A stretch of DNA of 64,000 bases from Phycisphaerae bacterium (GCA_030425705.1 JAUHZU010000001.1:124001-188000), one strand, 5' to 3'. Counted from the stretch's first letter, positions 1-10,237 are shown. Notes: generated by a model from the letters alone, not told the origin. Numbers and translations are program-made.

Positions 1-1
1 C

Positions 2-1327
2 CAGCCGCTGAAGGGCCACCGGATCATGGGCTCGCTGCACATGACGATCCAGACGGCGGTGTTGATCGAGACGTTGAAGATGCTGGGCGCGGACGTGCGC
101 TGGGTGTCGTGCAACATCTTCTCGACCCAGGACCAGGCCGCCGCCGCCGTCGTCGCGGGCCGGCCCGACCAGGGCGGCGGCGACATCGCCGACCCCAAGG
201 GCGTGCCCGTCTTCGCGTGGAAGGGCGAGACCCTCGAAGAGTACTGGTGGTGCACCGACACCGCGCTGGATTTCGGCGGCGGCAACGGCCCGACGCAGAT
301 CGTCGACGACGGCGGCGACGCGACCCTGCTCATCCACAAGGGCTACCAGTTCGAGAAGGACGGCGCGGTCCCCGCGTTTGATGCCGAGAACGAGCCCGAG
401 GAGTGGGGCGAGATCCTCGCCTGCCTCCGCCGGGGCCAGGAGAAGTCGATGACCCGCTGGCAGCAGGTCGCCGAGCAGTGCAAGGGCGTGTCCGAAGAAA
501 CGACGACCGGCATCAAGAACATGGTCAAGATGCAGAAGGACGGCACGCTGCTGTACCCGGTCATCAACGTCAACGACTCGTGCACCAAGAGCAAGTTCGA
601 CAACCTCTATGGCTGCCGGCACTCGCTGATCGACGGGCTCAACCGCGCGACCGATGTCATGATGTCCGGCAAGGTCGCGGTCGTCTGCGGTTACGGCGAC
701 GTCGGCAAGGGCTGCGCCCAGTCGCTCAAGGGCCAGGGCGCGCGTGTGATCATCACCGAGATCGACCCGATCTGCGCGCTCCAGGCCGCGATGGAGGGCT
801 TCGAGGTCACGACGCTCGAGGACGTGGTCGAGACCGCCGACATCTTCATCACCACGACCGGCAACTTCGACATCATCACCGCCGAGCACATGTCCAAGAT
901 GAAGGACAAGGCGATCGTCGGCAACATCGGCCACTTCGACAACGAGATCCAGATGGCCAAGCTCGCCAAGATCGCGACCAAGACCAACATCAAGCCGCAG
1001 TACGACAAGTGGACGTTCAAGGACGGCCACAGCGTGCTCATCCTCGCCGAGGGCCGGCTGCTCAACCTCGGCTGCGCAACCGGTCACCCCTCGTTCGTGA
1101 TGTCCGCCAGCTTCACCAACCAGACCATCGCGCAGATCGAGCTGGCCCAGAACATCGACCAGTACGAGAAGAAGGTCTACGTCCTGCCCAAGCTGCTGGA
1201 CGAGAAGGTCGCCCGGCTGCACCTGGACAAGCTCGGCGTCAAGCTGACCCAGCTCACCCCGGCCCAGGCGGACTACATCGGAGTGCCCATCGAGGGCCCG
1301 TACAAGTCCGAGCACTACCGGTACTAA
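2..1327 (+). CDS. ahcY: Adenosylhomocysteinase, 5' end cut by the window edge
   Basis: Cytosolic NAD-dependent enzyme that splits S-adenosylhomocysteine into adenosine and homocysteine, removing the product that inhibits methyltransferases. The frame is already open at base 2 and the first readable residues run into [17 protein letters not shown], which is internal in this family, so the true start and roughly 50 residues lie upstream. The NAD-binding loop GYGDVGKG is at about bases 688-711, and the nucleotide-binding fold continues with the expected TTTGNFDII and [11 protein letters not shown] segments. The C-terminus ends in the family-typical YKSEHYRY. A strong terminator follows 49 bases after the stop, so this is the last gene of its transcript. 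Identity is secure; only the start is missing. Confidence 0.96.
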   Translation, partial: QPLKGHRIMGSLHMTIQTAVLIETLKMLGADVRWVSCNIFSTQDQAAAAVVAGRPDQGGGDIADPKGVPVFAWKGETLEEYWWCTDTALDFGGGNGPTQIVDDGGDATLLIHKGYQFEKDGAVPAFDAENEPEEWGEILACLRRGQEKSMTRWQQVAEQCKGVSEETTTGIKNMVKMQKDGTLLYPVINVNDSCTKSKFDNLYGCRHSLIDGLNRATDVMMSGKVAVVCGYGDVGKGCAQSLKGQGARVIITEIDPICALQAAMEGFEVTTLEDVVETADIFITTTGNFDIITAEHMSKMKDKAIVGNIGHFDNEIQMAKLAKIATKTNIKPQYDKWTFKDGHSVLILAEGRLLNLGCATGHPSFVMSASFTNQTIAQIELAQNIDQYEKKVYVLPKLLDEKVARLHLDKLGVKLTQLTPAQADYIGVPIEGPYKSEHYRY

Positions 1328-1376
1328 ACCCATCGCTGCGCCCGAAGCAGGCGAGGTTCGCGATGCACATGTGACT

Positions 1377-1416
1377 CCTCGGCCGCGCAGCAACACCTGC
1401 GCGGCCGAGGTTTTTT
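1377..1416 (+). terminator. Rho-independent terminator of ahcY
   Basis: A perfect 14-bp stem (arms 1377-1390 and 1397-1410, loop CAACAC) is followed directly by six T. It lies downstream of the ahcY stop and fits intrinsic termination on the plus strand. Confidence 0.93.
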
Positions 1417-1478
1417 GTGCCTTCGCTGCCGAACCCGCCGTCAGCGAGTAAGCAATTCTCTGTGTTGACGGCTGATCC

Positions 1479-1940
1479 CTAAGCGGCCTGGCGGTGGTGG
1501 GTGAGGTACCACGCGGCGAGGTCGATCATCGACAGGGCGTCGTGGCGGACCTTGATCCCGAGCGTGCGTGCTTCCTCGGCCGTGACCCAGCACAGCTTGC
1601 GGTCTTCGTCAGCGGCGGTGTCGACGGCGTAGCGTGCGAGGAAGACGGTGGTCGGGTGCGCACGGCCGCCCTGCTTGCGGTGGGGGTACGACCCGAGGTT
1701 GCGCTGGGCGAAGGCCTGGACGCCGGCCTCTTCGCGGGTCTCGCGTAGGGCGGCCTGGGCCGGGGTTTCGCCGGCATCGATCTTCCCGCCGGGGAGCGTG
1801 TAGCGGCTTGCCCGGCCCGCGCAGCTAACGAGCAGGAACTCGGGCACGCCGGCCCGCGGTCGCCAGACCACCGCGCTGGCGCGGGGCTTGCCGGGGCGGA
1901 CGGGGGCGGTGTAGTTGGGTGTGGTAGCGGCGAGCGTCAT
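1479..1940 (-). CDS. Nudix hydrolase
   Basis: A 153-residue Nudix-fold protein that should hydrolyse a nucleoside diphosphate linked to another group, using Mg2+ or Mn2+; the substrate cannot be read from the sequence. The Nudix box is visible at residues 52-74: G52, then E58, then RETREEAGV (66-74). Position 68 is Thr where the consensus prefers an aliphatic residue, but the catalytic glutamates E67, E70 and E71 are kept. The start has an AGGGGA Shine-Dalgarno 7 bases upstream. It converges on ahcY, and dinB, infC and cdsA lie further upstream on the same strand. Many annotators would call it an 8-oxo-dGTP diphosphatase-like protein; only the family is supported here. Confidence 0.88.
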   Translation of the reverse strand: MTLAATTPNYTAPVRPGKPRASAVVWRPRAGVPEFLLVSCAGRASRYTLPGGKIDAGETPAQAALRETREEAGVQAFAQRNLGSYPHRKQGGRAHPTTVFLARYAVDTAADEDRKLCWVTAEEARTLGIKVRHDALSMIDLAAWYLTHHRQAA

Positions 1941-2066
1941 GCGGCGATCCCCTGAGGCGGTAGGGTCCGTGGGTTATCCGGACCATCGGCCAGATCGGGG
2001 GGCCGCTTGAGCGGGTCGCGCCGGTGGTGTGGTTTCTAACGCGGCTCACACAGCACACCCGGCGTG

Positions 2067-3323
2067 TTAGCCGTACCCGTTGCGGGGGTCGTAGGTGCGG
2101 TGCTGGGTTTTATCGGGGAGCTGGCCGCGGTGCGCGGCGCGGTTGCCGAAGCGGTCCTTGATGGTGTCCAGCGCCTGCTCGATCTGCCGCTGCTTCTCGC
2201 GCTGCGGGTCGGGGAACAGCGTCGGCTGCTCGTCGGCCGCGTCAGTCAGGGGCGACGCGCTCACACCGATCAGCCGGACCGGGCGGAACTGCCGGTCGGC
2301 CCACTTGTCGAAGAGCGCGGTCGCGGCGCGGTAGAGCTCCGCCGTGAGGTCGGTGGGCGCGTCGAGCACGGCCGAGCGGGTGATGGTCTGGAAGTCACCG
2401 AAGCGGATCTTGACGGTGACGCCGCGGGCGCGATGGCCCTTGCGCCGCAGGCGACGGGCGACGTCTTCGGACTGGCCGAGCATGACGGCACGGACGTGGG
2501 CGGGGTCGTTGAGGTCTTCGCGGAAGGTCTGCTCGTGGCCGACGGACTTGGCCTCGCGCGGGCCGTGGACGGGCCGGTCGTCGAGCCCGCGGCAGAGCCG
2601 GTGCAGGTGCTCGGCATGCTCCCGCCCACCGGTGGCCCGGCGGAGCTGGTCGATCGAGCACCGCTGCAGGTCGCCGAAGGTGCGCAGCTTCTGGCCGGCG
2701 AGCCTGGCCTCGGTGGACGGGCCGACGCCCCACATCCGCCCGACCGGCAGCGGCGCGAGGAAGCGGGCGACCGCGTCCGGGTCGTCCTGGGTGTTGCGCG
2801 GGACAATGGTGAGCCCGTCGGGCTTCTCGAGGTCGGACGCGAGCTTGGCGAGGAACTTGTTGGGCGCGACGCCGATCGACGCGGTGAGCCGCAGCTCGTC
2901 CCGCACCTGCTGCTTGATCGAGCGGGCGATCTGCTCCGGCGGGCCGAGGAGCCGTTGGCTGCCGGTCGCGTCGATGAACGCCTCGTCGCAGGAGAGCGGC
3001 TGGACCCGGGGCGAGACGGTCTCGAGGATGTCGAACAGCTTGCCCGATAGCTCGCGGATGCGCGCCCCGGGGACCTTGACGAGCACCGCGTGCGGGCAGA
3101 GGCGCAGCGCCACGGCCGTAGGCATCGCCGACCGGCAGCCGTATTGGCGTGCCTCGTAGGAGGCGGTGGACAGCACGCCGCGCGGCCCGCCCCCGCCGAC
3201 GAGCACGGGCTTACCTCTGAGCGAAGGGTCGTCGAGTACGGCGATGGCCGCGAAGAACTGGTCCATATCGACGTGCAGGATCGCACGCGGCCAAGGGGCG
3301 TGATGGCCAGTCGTTCGGGTCAT
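2067..3323 (-). CDS. dinB: DNA polymerase IV (Y-family translesion polymerase)
   Basis: Error-prone Y-family DNA polymerase that extends primers past damaged template bases. The palm motifs are intact: HVDMDQFFA near the N-terminus gives catalytic D19, and SCDEAFID gives D113 and E114. The segment SYEARQYGCRSAM (about 55-67) is the usual nucleotide-contact stretch. A thumb with helix-hairpin-helix and a little-finger domain follow. QPTLF (366-370) near the C-terminus resembles a beta-clamp-binding motif. The length of 418 residues suits the family. The ATG is preceded by TACAAT ending exactly 6 bases upstream and has no Shine-Dalgarno, so the mRNA is probably leaderless. No LexA-type box was recognised near the start, so SOS control cannot be claimed. 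Confidence 0.95.
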   Translation of the reverse strand: MTRTTGHHAPWPRAILHVDMDQFFAAIAVLDDPSLRGKPVLVGGGGPRGVLSTASYEARQYGCRSAMPTAVALRLCPHAVLVKVPGARIRELSGKLFDILETVSPRVQPLSCDEAFIDATGSQRLLGPPEQIARSIKQQVRDELRLTASIGVAPNKFLAKLASDLEKPDGLTIVPRNTQDDPDAVARFLAPLPVGRMWGVGPSTEARLAGQKLRTFGDLQRCSIDQLRRATGGREHAEHLHRLCRGLDDRPVHGPREAKSVGHEQTFREDLNDPAHVRAVMLGQSEDVARRLRRKGHRARGVTVKIRFGDFQTITRSAVLDAPTDLTAELYRAATALFDKWADRQFRPVRLIGVSASPLTDAADEQPTLFPDPQREKQRQIEQALDTIKDRFGNRAAHRGQLPDKTQHRTYDPRNGYG

Positions 3324-3329
3324 GTACGG

Positions 3330-3335
3330 ATTGTA
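3330..3335 (-). promoter_or_regulatory. -10 element of a leaderless dinB transcript
   Basis: TACAAT (5 of 6 to TATAAT) on the minus strand ends 6 bases before the dinB ATG, which places +1 at the A of the start codon. No -35 was recognised. Confidence 0.55.
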
Positions 3336-3354
3336 ACGGTTGCCTCAGGTGCTA

Positions 3355-3384
3355 CAAAAAACAGCCCCGATGCTGTGTCGGGGC
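3355..3384 (-). terminator. Rho-independent terminator of infC
   Basis: On the minus strand a GCCCCGA/TCGGGGC stem (arms 3378-3384 and 3364-3370) is followed by TG and six T. It sits between the infC stop and the dinB start, so the two genes are separate transcription units. Confidence 0.9.
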
Positions 3385-3416
3385 TTGCTCAGGATCCGGT
3401 TGTCGGAGGCCGTGTG

Positions 3417-4049
<633 letters not shown>

Positions 4050-4164
4050 GGGGAATACTCCAGGTGGAAAAGAAAAAACGCGGGATGCCGCGGCGGGCCT
4101 TCCTCGGACCCATGCCACGCCGACACCCTTCCGGTCGGGGCCGGCGTATCCCACGGAATCATAG

Positions 4165-4191
4165 ATTATCGGGGTCCCCGTGGCGCGGCAA
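4165..4191 (-). promoter_or_regulatory. Candidate sigma-70-type promoter of infC
   Basis: On the minus strand TTGCCG (4186-4191) is followed after 15 bases by GATAAT (4165-4170), 4 of 6 and 5 of 6 to consensus. Transcription would begin near 4158 and give a leader of about 110 nt before the ATC start. Confidence 0.38.
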
Positions 4192-4226
4192 GGCGGAAAA
4201 TATAGATTTTCGCGTGAAAAACGGGT

Positions 4227-5075
4227 TCACACCAGCAGCCAGTACGCCACCGGCGCGGCGATCAGGGGCGAGTCGATCAGGTCCAGCACCCCGCCGAAGC
4301 CGGGCAGGAGCTTGCCGGCATCCTTGACCTGCGCATCCCGCTTCAGCAGCGAGGCCGCGAGGTCGCCCAACTGGGCCACGACGGCGAGGACCGCGCCGAC
4401 CAGCAGCGCGTAGGCCGGCGACAGGCCCGCCAGGGGCGTGAGCAGCAGCAGCGATACCACCGCCGCCAGGCCCATGCCGCCCGCCAGCCCCTCCCAGGTC
4501 TTGCCCGGGCTCAGCCAGCGGATGAGCTTGTGTCGGCCGAGCGTCATGCCGACGGCGTAGGCCCCGATATCGCTGGACTTGATGACCAGGATCGCCGCCG
4601 CAAGGACCCACGCGGAGTGCTCGGCCCGCAGCGCGAGGAAGAAGCCCGGCAGCAGGCCGAGGTACACAAACGCCAACGCCGCGGCAGACCCGGCGACCAG
4701 CGCCCCCTCGGGCCGACGCTCCCGGGCGTGCAGCAGCCAGGCGACCGCCAGCGCCGCGCAGCCCGCGCTGGCGGCCTGCAGCAGCCGCAGGTGCGCATCA
4801 GACCCGCCGGGCCGGCCGCCCTCGAAGGCGATCAGCCCCAGACAGCCCGCCACGCCGGCGAGGAACATCGTGTTGACGCTGACCCACGCGCCCTTCTCTT
4901 CATAGAGCCGGCCGAGCTCGCCCGCGGCGATCCGGATCGCCGGCAGCATGATGACCGCGAGGATCACGACGCCCGGCCGCCAGCCGAGGTGGTCGCCGGC
5001 GTACTGATCCAGCCAGAGCACCAGCAGGAGCAGCGCGATGAGGATCGGCCCAAACGTCAGGCGGTAGGCAAGCAT
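4227..5075 (-). CDS. cdsA: Phosphatidate cytidylyltransferase
   Basis: Integral membrane enzyme making CDP-diacylglycerol from phosphatidate and CTP, the branch point for acidic phospholipids and phosphatidylethanolamine. The 282 residues form about eight hydrophobic helices. The CTP-transferase signature is near the C-terminus: SLLKRDAQVKDAGKLLPG followed by FGGVLDLID. It departs from the textbook pattern where HGG is replaced by FGG and the final DR by DL, while the KD and the last Asp are kept. The ATG is preceded by TACCAT at 6 bases, suggesting a leaderless transcript, and the gene is divergent from the RDD protein across 88 bases. Identity is confident; activity despite the altered signature is inferred. 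Confidence 0.88.
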   Translation of the reverse strand: MLAYRLTFGPILIALLLLVLWLDQYAGDHLGWRPGVVILAVIMLPAIRIAAGELGRLYEEKGAWVSVNTMFLAGVAGCLGLIAFEGGRPGGSDAHLRLLQAASAGCAALAVAWLLHARERRPEGALVAGSAAALAFVYLGLLPGFFLALRAEHSAWVLAAAILVIKSSDIGAYAVGMTLGRHKLIRWLSPGKTWEGLAGGMGLAAVVSLLLLTPLAGLSPAYALLVGAVLAVVAQLGDLAASLLKRDAQVKDAGKLLPGFGGVLDLIDSPLIAAPVAYWLLV

Positions 5076-5081
5076 GCGGGG

Positions 5082-5087
5082 ATGGTA
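5082..5087 (-). promoter_or_regulatory. -10 element of a leaderless cdsA transcript
   Basis: TACCAT (4 of 6) on the minus strand ends 6 bases before the cdsA ATG; the gene has no Shine-Dalgarno. Confidence 0.42.
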
Positions 5088-5148
5088 GCAGGTGCCCCGC
5101 GGTCGACGGCGGGGCGACGCGGCGTTCGCGGGGTCTGGCGCGTTGCAG

Positions 5149-5154
5149 TACGCT
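5149..5154 (+). promoter_or_regulatory. Weak -10-like element before the RDD protein
   Basis: TACGCT ends 9 bases before the ATG at 5164. It is a weak match but fits the start-proximal -10 pattern of this window. Confidence 0.28.
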
Positions 5155-5163
5155 CTGCGCCCG

Positions 5164-7056
5164 ATGTTTCGACGCGTCCAACACGTGATGGCCTGCGGGC
5201 TGGCGCTGGCCCTGGGGTGGCTGGCGCTGCCGTGCGCGGGCCAGGACCTGGGGGTGGTCGCGGACGGTGAGCACCTGTGGCTGGTGTTCGAGAGCCAGGG
5301 CGAGTCCGGCGAGCAGATCGAGGTGTACCACCGGTCGCGGGGTGACGAGGCGGGGCGGATGCGCGCGGCCGAACCGATCCCGGGCCGGCTGCGACCGGGC
5401 GGGGTCGCGGCGGGCGGGGGTAAGCTGGTCCTGGTGATGGACGACGGGCGGGTGCTGACGCGGGCCCCGTTCGAGCAGGCGCACGGCTGGGGCTGGGCAT
5501 TCCGGTCGGGCGAGCTGCCCGGGCTGCCGGACGGCTGTTCGCTGGCGTCGTTCGTCGCGGGGGACAGCGGGGTGTGGGCGCTGGTGCGGGTGGATGTCGC
5601 GGAGGCCCTGCACGCGATCGAGCCCCGGCCCGCGCCGCCGGCACAGCTTCATGAAGGCGAGCTGCGCCGACGGCTGAACCTGGTGCTGGGTCTGCCGCCG
5701 GATGTCGAACTGTTCCCGGATTTCGCGCCCCCGGACCCAGACAACGAGCCGGATAGGGAACCCGAAGACCCGGAAGGCGCGCCGGACGAGCAACCCGACG
5801 CTGGGCCAGACACGACCGGCGATGCGGACGCGGGTGTGCCGGATCAGCCGGAGCCGTCTATAGATGACGAAGACTCGGCTGCCAACACAGACGCAGACGC
5901 TATCGCCGACTCGGAGGCGGAACCGTTCGAGCCGGTGTACCGGCTGCTGCACCTGGAGTCGGGGGGCTGGGTGTCGGTGCCGCTGGCGGAGGGTTTCGGT
6001 CAGCCGCCGCGCGCGGCGTTGGTGCCCCGGGGCGAGGGTCGGCCGGTCGTCGTGACCCAGCGTGACAGCCGCGACTGGCACCTGACGCTGCACCTGCCGG
6101 GTGCGGACGCGGGCTGGCGGGAGGTAGTGTATACGCTGCCGGGCTCCGGCCCGTGGGCGGTCGCGCCGGTGTCGGGGCAGGTGGTGCTGGCGGTGGAGCG
6201 TGAGCGCAGCCGGGACCGGGTGTGGGCGGAGCTGTACCTGCTGCGTGCGGGCCGGGCGCACGGGCTGGGCGCGGTGGACCTGCCGACGACGTCTTTGGCG
6301 CGCTGGGGGGTGGTGGGGGGTGCGGGCGAGGCGGTGGTGCTGACGCGTCCGGGCCCGCTGATGCAGTCGGGGCGGGAGGGGGAGGACCCGCCGGTCGCGT
6401 TGGCGGGTCTGCGCCGGGTCGGGCTGGGGGGTGAGCCGGGCGCGGTGGAGGCGCTGCTGCCGCACGAGCCGACACGCTGGGAGAAGAACGCGGACTGGCT
6501 GATCCAGATCCTGACGTTCGCGGCGGCGATGCTGCTGATGATGCTGTTCTGGCGTCGGACGCCGGGCATGGCCGAGGTCCGTTTGCCCGAGCGGGTGGTG
6601 CTCGCGCCGCTGAGCCGGCGGGTGCTGAGCGGTCTGATCGATCTTGCCCCGGGGCTGTGGGTGGCCGGCGCGGTGTATGGGCTGGGCGCGGACGAGCTGC
6701 TGCTGCGGCACTGGCCGGGCACACCGGTGCCCAAGCCGCCGGCCGCGATGATCCCCGGCTGGGTGGTGATCGCCGTGACCGTCGGGCACACGACCGCGTG
6801 CGAGTTCATCGCGGCGCGCTCGATCGGCAAGTGGTTCACCGGGCTGTACGTGTCGGACTTCCGCGGCGTGCCCGCGCCGCCGGGCGCGTCGGTGGTGCGC
6901 TCGATCACCAAGGTGCTGGACCTGGTGGCCTGGCTGCTGCTGCTGCTGCCGCTCATCAGCCCGTACCGACAGCGCCTGGGCGACCTGCTGGGCAAGACCG
7001 TCGTCGTGATGCGCGAGCCCGAGCCCCTCGAGGAGCAGCCGGAGGACGAGGCGTGA
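5164..7056 (+). CDS. Exported/membrane protein with C-terminal RDD domain
   Basis: A 630-residue envelope protein of unknown role. The ATG at 5164 was chosen because it opens a signal peptide ([20 protein letters not shown], then ALPCAG); an upstream in-frame GTG/ATG would bury it. An N-terminal extracytoplasmic part of about 170 residues precedes a Pro/Asp/Glu-rich linker of about 75 residues. A second soluble region and a membrane helix ([18 protein letters not shown]) follow. The C-terminus is an RDD-type domain: [12 protein letters not shown], two further helices, then [19 protein letters not shown] domains are small membrane modules linked in some cases to ion or solute transport. The stop TGA overlaps the queC start (GTGA), so the two are probably translated in a coupled way. 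Confidence 0.82.
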   Translation: MFRRVQHVMACGLALALGWLALPCAGQDLGVVADGEHLWLVFESQGESGEQIEVYHRSRGDEAGRMRAAEPIPGRLRPGGVAAGGGKLVLVMDDGRVLTRAPFEQAHGWGWAFRSGELPGLPDGCSLASFVAGDSGVWALVRVDVAEALHAIEPRPAPPAQLHEGELRRRLNLVLGLPPDVELFPDFAPPDPDNEPDREPEDPEGAPDEQPDAGPDTTGDADAGVPDQPEPSIDDEDSAANTDADAIADSEAEPFEPVYRLLHLESGGWVSVPLAEGFGQPPRAALVPRGEGRPVVVTQRDSRDWHLTLHLPGADAGWREVVYTLPGSGPWAVAPVSGQVVLAVERERSRDRVWAELYLLRAGRAHGLGAVDLPTTSLARWGVVGGAGEAVVLTRPGPLMQSGREGEDPPVALAGLRRVGLGGEPGAVEALLPHEPTRWEKNADWLIQILTFAAAMLLMMLFWRRTPGMAEVRLPERVVLAPLSRRVLSGLIDLAPGLWVAGAVYGLGADELLLRHWPGTPVPKPPAAMIPGWVVIAVTVGHTTACEFIAARSIGKWFTGLYVSDFRGVPAPPGASVVRSITKVLDLVAWLLLLLPLISPYRQRLGDLLGKTVVVMREPEPLEEQPEDEA

Positions 7057-7760
7057 CCGCGACCGACCCCACACCCGCCGACCCGCCCGCGGTCGTCCTG
7101 CTCTCCGGCGGGCTCGACTCCGCGACGACGCTCGCCATCGCCACGGCGCAGGGCTTCGCCTGCCACGCGATCAGCTTCGACTACGGCCAGAAGCAGCGCG
7201 TCGAGCTCGACGCCGCGCGCCGTGTTGCCGGGCAGCAGGGCGTCGCCTCGCACCGCGTGGTCCGGGTCGACCTGGGCGCGTTCGGCGGCAGCGCGCTGAC
7301 CGACGCCTCCCTCGCCGTGCCCAAGGACCGCAGTGACGACGACATCGCCCACGGCATCCCGATCACCTACGTCCCGGCCCGCAACACCGTGTTCCTCAGC
7401 TACGGGCTCGGGCTCGCCGAGGTGCTGAACAGCCACGACATCTTCATCGGCGTCAACGCCGTCGACTACTCGGGCTACCCCGACTGCCGGCCCGCGTTTA
7501 TCCGCGCCTTCGAGCAGCTCGCCAACGTCGCGACCAAGGCCGGCGTCGAGGGCGAATCGATGACCATCCACGCCCCGCTCATCGACCTCACCAAGCCGCA
7601 GATCATCGAGCAAGGCCTCAATCTCGGCGTGGACTACGCGCTCACGCACACCTGCTACGACCCGGGGCCCGACGGACGGCCCTGCGAGCACTGCGACGCG
7701 TGCCACCTGCGTATCGAGGCGTTCCGGTCCCTGGGCATGACCGACCCCGCGCTGCGGTGA
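7053..7760 (+). CDS. queC: 7-cyano-7-deazaguanine synthase
   Basis: Cytosolic ATP-dependent enzyme that converts 7-carboxy-7-deazaguanine plus ammonia to preQ0, the precursor of queuosine in tRNA. With the GTG start at 7053 (overlapping the upstream TGA) it has 235 residues, normal for QueC. The PP-loop SGGLDS is at residues 18-23, and the zinc ligands are C201, C211, C214 and C217. FDYGQKQ and PARNTVFLS are also family-typical. No other queuosine gene lies in the window, and the upstream partner is an RDD membrane protein of unknown relation. The first ATG in frame would remove the PP-loop, so the GTG start is secure. Confidence 0.95.
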   Translation: MTATDPTPADPPAVVLLSGGLDSATTLAIATAQGFACHAISFDYGQKQRVELDAARRVAGQQGVASHRVVRVDLGAFGGSALTDASLAVPKDRSDDDIAHGIPITYVPARNTVFLSYGLGLAEVLNSHDIFIGVNAVDYSGYPDCRPAFIRAFEQLANVATKAGVEGESMTIHAPLIDLTKPQIIEQGLNLGVDYALTHTCYDPGPDGRPCEHCDACHLRIEAFRSLGMTDPALR

Positions 7761-7778
7761 GCCCGCGACCGCTTGCGG

Positions 7779-7784
7779 TACGAT
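7779..7784 (+). promoter_or_regulatory. -10 element of a leaderless threonine dehydratase transcript
   Basis: TACGAT (4 of 6) ends 6 bases before the ATG at 7791; there is no Shine-Dalgarno. Confidence 0.48.
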
Positions 7785-7790
7785 ACGCCC

Positions 7791-9044
7791 ATGGCACCGA
7801 CGACCGATACCCCGACCGGCCTGCCCGTCTCGATCGACGATATCCTCGCTGCGGCGCACCGCATCAAAGGCGGTGTCGCGCACACGCCCTGCCTCCGCAG
7901 TGACTGGCTCTCGCCGGTCGTCGGCATGGACCTCTACCTCAAGCGCGAGCACCGCCAGCGCACCGGCTCGTTCAAGGAGCGCGGCGCACGCAACGCCCTC
8001 AAGCGCCTTGCGCCCGAGCAGAAGCAGCACGGCGTCATCGCCGCGTCGGCCGGCAACCACGCACTCGCGCTGGCGTACCACGGCCAGCAGCTGGGCATCC
8101 CCGTCACCGTCGTTATGCCCACGTTCGCGCCGATGATCAAGGTCGCCAACTGCGCGGGCTTCGGCGCCGACGTCCTGCTGCACGGCGACCACATCGGCGA
8201 CGCGAAAGACCACGCGATGACCCTCGTCGCCGAGCGTGGGTTGACCTACATCAACGGCTACGACCACCCGGACATCATCGCCGGGGCCGGCACGATCGGG
8301 CTGGAGATGCTCGACCAGGTGCCGGACCTCGACGCGGTAGTCGTGCCCGTCGGCGGGGCGGGGCTGATCGCCGGCATCGGGCTGGCGGTCAAGTCGATCC
8401 GCCCGGAGGTCGAGGTGATCGGCGTCGAGCCGCGGCGCGCGAGCAGCTACGCCCCCGCGCTCGCCGCGGGCGGGCCGGTCAAGGGCGAGATGCTGCCGAC
8501 GCTCGCGGACGGCCTTGCCGTGCCCGTGGTCGGGTCCAACGCGTTCGCGATCGCGCGCAAGGTGGTCGACCGCACGGTCATCGTCCACGAGCACGACATC
8601 GCGCTGGCGATCCTGCGGCTGGCCGAGATGGAGAAGGCCATCGTCGAGGGTGCGGGCGCGACGGGCGTCGCCGCGGTCCTCGGTCACATGGTCGACGACC
8701 TCGCGGGCAAGCGGGTCGGCACGGTGCTCTGCGGCGGCAACATCGACACCACGATGCTCGGCCGGATCATCCAGCGCGGCCTCGCGGTCGATGGCCGGGT
8801 CTGCCGGTTCAGCGCCCACATCTCCGACCGCCCCGGCGGGCTCGCGGGCTTCACCCGTGTCCTCGCGGAAGAAGGCGTGAGCGTGATCGACATCGCCCAC
8901 GACCGGGTCTTCGGCGGCGACGAGATCGCGTCGGTCAGCGTGGAGTGCAAGGTCGAGACCCGCGACCACGCCCACATCGAAGCGCTCCGCCAACGCCTCG
9001 AGACCGAGGGCTTCGCGACGACGTTCCACAAGCAGCCGAACTAA
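7791..9044 (+). CDS. ilvA: Threonine/serine dehydratase with ACT domain
   Basis: PLP-dependent deaminase that turns threonine into 2-oxobutyrate, the first committed step to isoleucine, or acts catabolically on serine/threonine. The start at 7791 gives 417 residues; an in-frame TTG at 7773 is less likely. The PLP lysine is K62 in RTGSFKERGA, the phosphate-binding loop is VPVGGAGLIAG, and SAGNHALALAYHG binds the substrate. A single ACT-type domain (FSAHISDRPGGLAGFTRVL onward) occupies the last 85 residues, as in the short IlvA/TdcB group rather than long biosynthetic IlvA with two regulatory modules. Allosteric control by an amino acid is therefore inferred. The VKOR-DsbA gene follows after 8 bases. 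Confidence 0.88.
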   Translation: MAPTTDTPTGLPVSIDDILAAAHRIKGGVAHTPCLRSDWLSPVVGMDLYLKREHRQRTGSFKERGARNALKRLAPEQKQHGVIAASAGNHALALAYHGQQLGIPVTVVMPTFAPMIKVANCAGFGADVLLHGDHIGDAKDHAMTLVAERGLTYINGYDHPDIIAGAGTIGLEMLDQVPDLDAVVVPVGGAGLIAGIGLAVKSIRPEVEVIGVEPRRASSYAPALAAGGPVKGEMLPTLADGLAVPVVGSNAFAIARKVVDRTVIVHEHDIALAILRLAEMEKAIVEGAGATGVAAVLGHMVDDLAGKRVGTVLCGGNIDTTMLGRIIQRGLAVDGRVCRFSAHISDRPGGLAGFTRVLAEEGVSVIDIAHDRVFGGDEIASVSVECKVETRDHAHIEALRQRLETEGFATTFHKQPN

Positions 9045-9052
9045 GCGAGCGG

Positions 9053-10237
9053 ATGACCGAAACCCCGCCTATGCAGGACCACCCCTCCGGCCGCGGGGAC
9101 GCGCCGCGTCTCTGGCTCGTCCGCGCCGCCGCGCTGGCGGGGCTGTGCATCTCCGGCTACCTCTTCTACCTCTCGGCGAAGGGTGGCACGCCGCTGGGCT
9201 GCGGCGAGTCGTCGGGATGCGCGGATGTGCTGGGCAGCCGGTGGTCCAAGGCCTGGCGGTTCCCGGTCAGCGCCCCGGCGATGATCGCGTACCTGGTGGT
9301 TCTCGCGGCGTCGCTCCACGCCGGGCCGGGCACGCCGGCCGGGCAACGGCGCACAGCCCGGCTGATCCTCAATAGTGCGGCCGTCGCCGCGGGCGGCGCG
9401 GCGCTGTGGTTCATCGGGCTGCAGCTCTTCGTGCTCAAACACGTCTGCGTGTTCTGCATGGCCGCGCACGCATGCTCGCTGGTGATCCTCGCCGCAGCGC
9501 TGTGGCAGGGCCCGCGCGTCAAGCCGCTCGTCGGTTTGGCGGCGGTCGCCGGGCTGGTCGCCGTGCAGGTCTTCCTGCCCCCGCCCGTCTCGACGCTCAG
9601 CCGGTTCGTCCAGATCGGCGGGATCGAGACCCGGGGCGCCCCGACGCTCGGCGACCCGGACGCGCCGCACGTGGTCGGCTTCCTCTACGACTACAACTGC
9701 TACTACTGCCTGCAGACCCACGCGGCGCTGCACGCCGCGCTCGAGCGTTACGACGGGCAGCTCGCCGTCGTCCTCCTGCCGACGGCGATCGACCCGGCCT
9801 GCAACCCCTATGTGCAGGAGCGCTCGCCGGTCTCGCTTACGTCGTGCGCGATCGCCCGGCTGCTGCTGGCGGTCTGGGTGGCCGACCCGGGTCAGCTCGC
9901 GGTGTTCGACGCCTACCTGCTCGATCAGGTGCCGCGCTACAAGCGCACCGGCAGCGTCCCGCCGGAGATCGTCGACGGCGTGTTCCGCGACGAGGCCGAG
10001 CGGCGGGTCGGTGCCGAAGCACTCGCCGCCGCGCTCACCGATCCGCGCATCGACGGACGCCTGCAGGACTCGGCCAACCTGTATCACGTCGCGGTCGACC
10101 CGCAGTTCATGCGCCCCGGCGTGCCGCGCGTCGTCATCGCCGGTGGGGTGTACCCGGCGTTCGAGGACCCGGCCCAGCTCTACCAGGTGCTCGAGGCCGC
10201 CTACCCGGGGCTGAAGCCCGCCCCGCGAAACGAGTAA
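9053..10237 (+). CDS. Vitamin K epoxide reductase-DsbA fusion protein
   Basis: Membrane enzyme that makes disulfide bonds in exported proteins: the VKOR part reoxidises the linked thioredoxin-fold oxidase using quinone. The 394 residues give four to five membrane helices (about 22-40, 74-90, 105-128, 138-150, 158-176). The VKOR loop cysteines are C50 and C56 and the quinone-side pair is CVFC (132-135). The DsbA-like domain begins near residue 190, with the active site CYYC (216-219) after GFLYDYN. ATG 9053 was chosen because it lies 8 bases after the ilvA stop and leaves a short cytosolic N-terminus before the first helix. The fusion lets one gene replace the DsbA/DsbB pair. Confidence 0.9.
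   Translation: MTETPPMQDHPSGRGDAPRLWLVRAAALAGLCISGYLFYLSAKGGTPLGCGESSGCADVLGSRWSKAWRFPVSAPAMIAYLVVLAASLHAGPGTPAGQRRTARLILNSAAVAAGGAALWFIGLQLFVLKHVCVFCMAAHACSLVILAAALWQGPRVKPLVGLAAVAGLVAVQVFLPPPVSTLSRFVQIGGIETRGAPTLGDPDAPHVVGFLYDYNCYYCLQTHAALHAALERYDGQLAVVLLPTAIDPACNPYVQERSPVSLTSCAIARLLLAVWVADPGQLAVFDAYLLDQVPRYKRTGSVPPEIVDGVFRDEAERRVGAEALAAALTDPRIDGRLQDSANLYHVAVDPQFMRPGVPRVVIAGGVYPAFEDPAQLYQVLEAAYPGLKPAPRNE

Noticed and set aside
4050-4154. IF-3 beginning at the ATG at 4154
   Set aside because: It adds 35 nonconserved residues, lies next to the predicted transcription start and has no Shine-Dalgarno, unlike the ATC at 4049.
5999-9029. Minus-strand open frame of about 1,000 codons across the RDD protein, queC and threonine dehydratase
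   Set aside because: It is the mirror of three well-identified plus-strand genes in GC-rich DNA; its translation is low-complexity Arg/Asp/Gly/Val with no motif.
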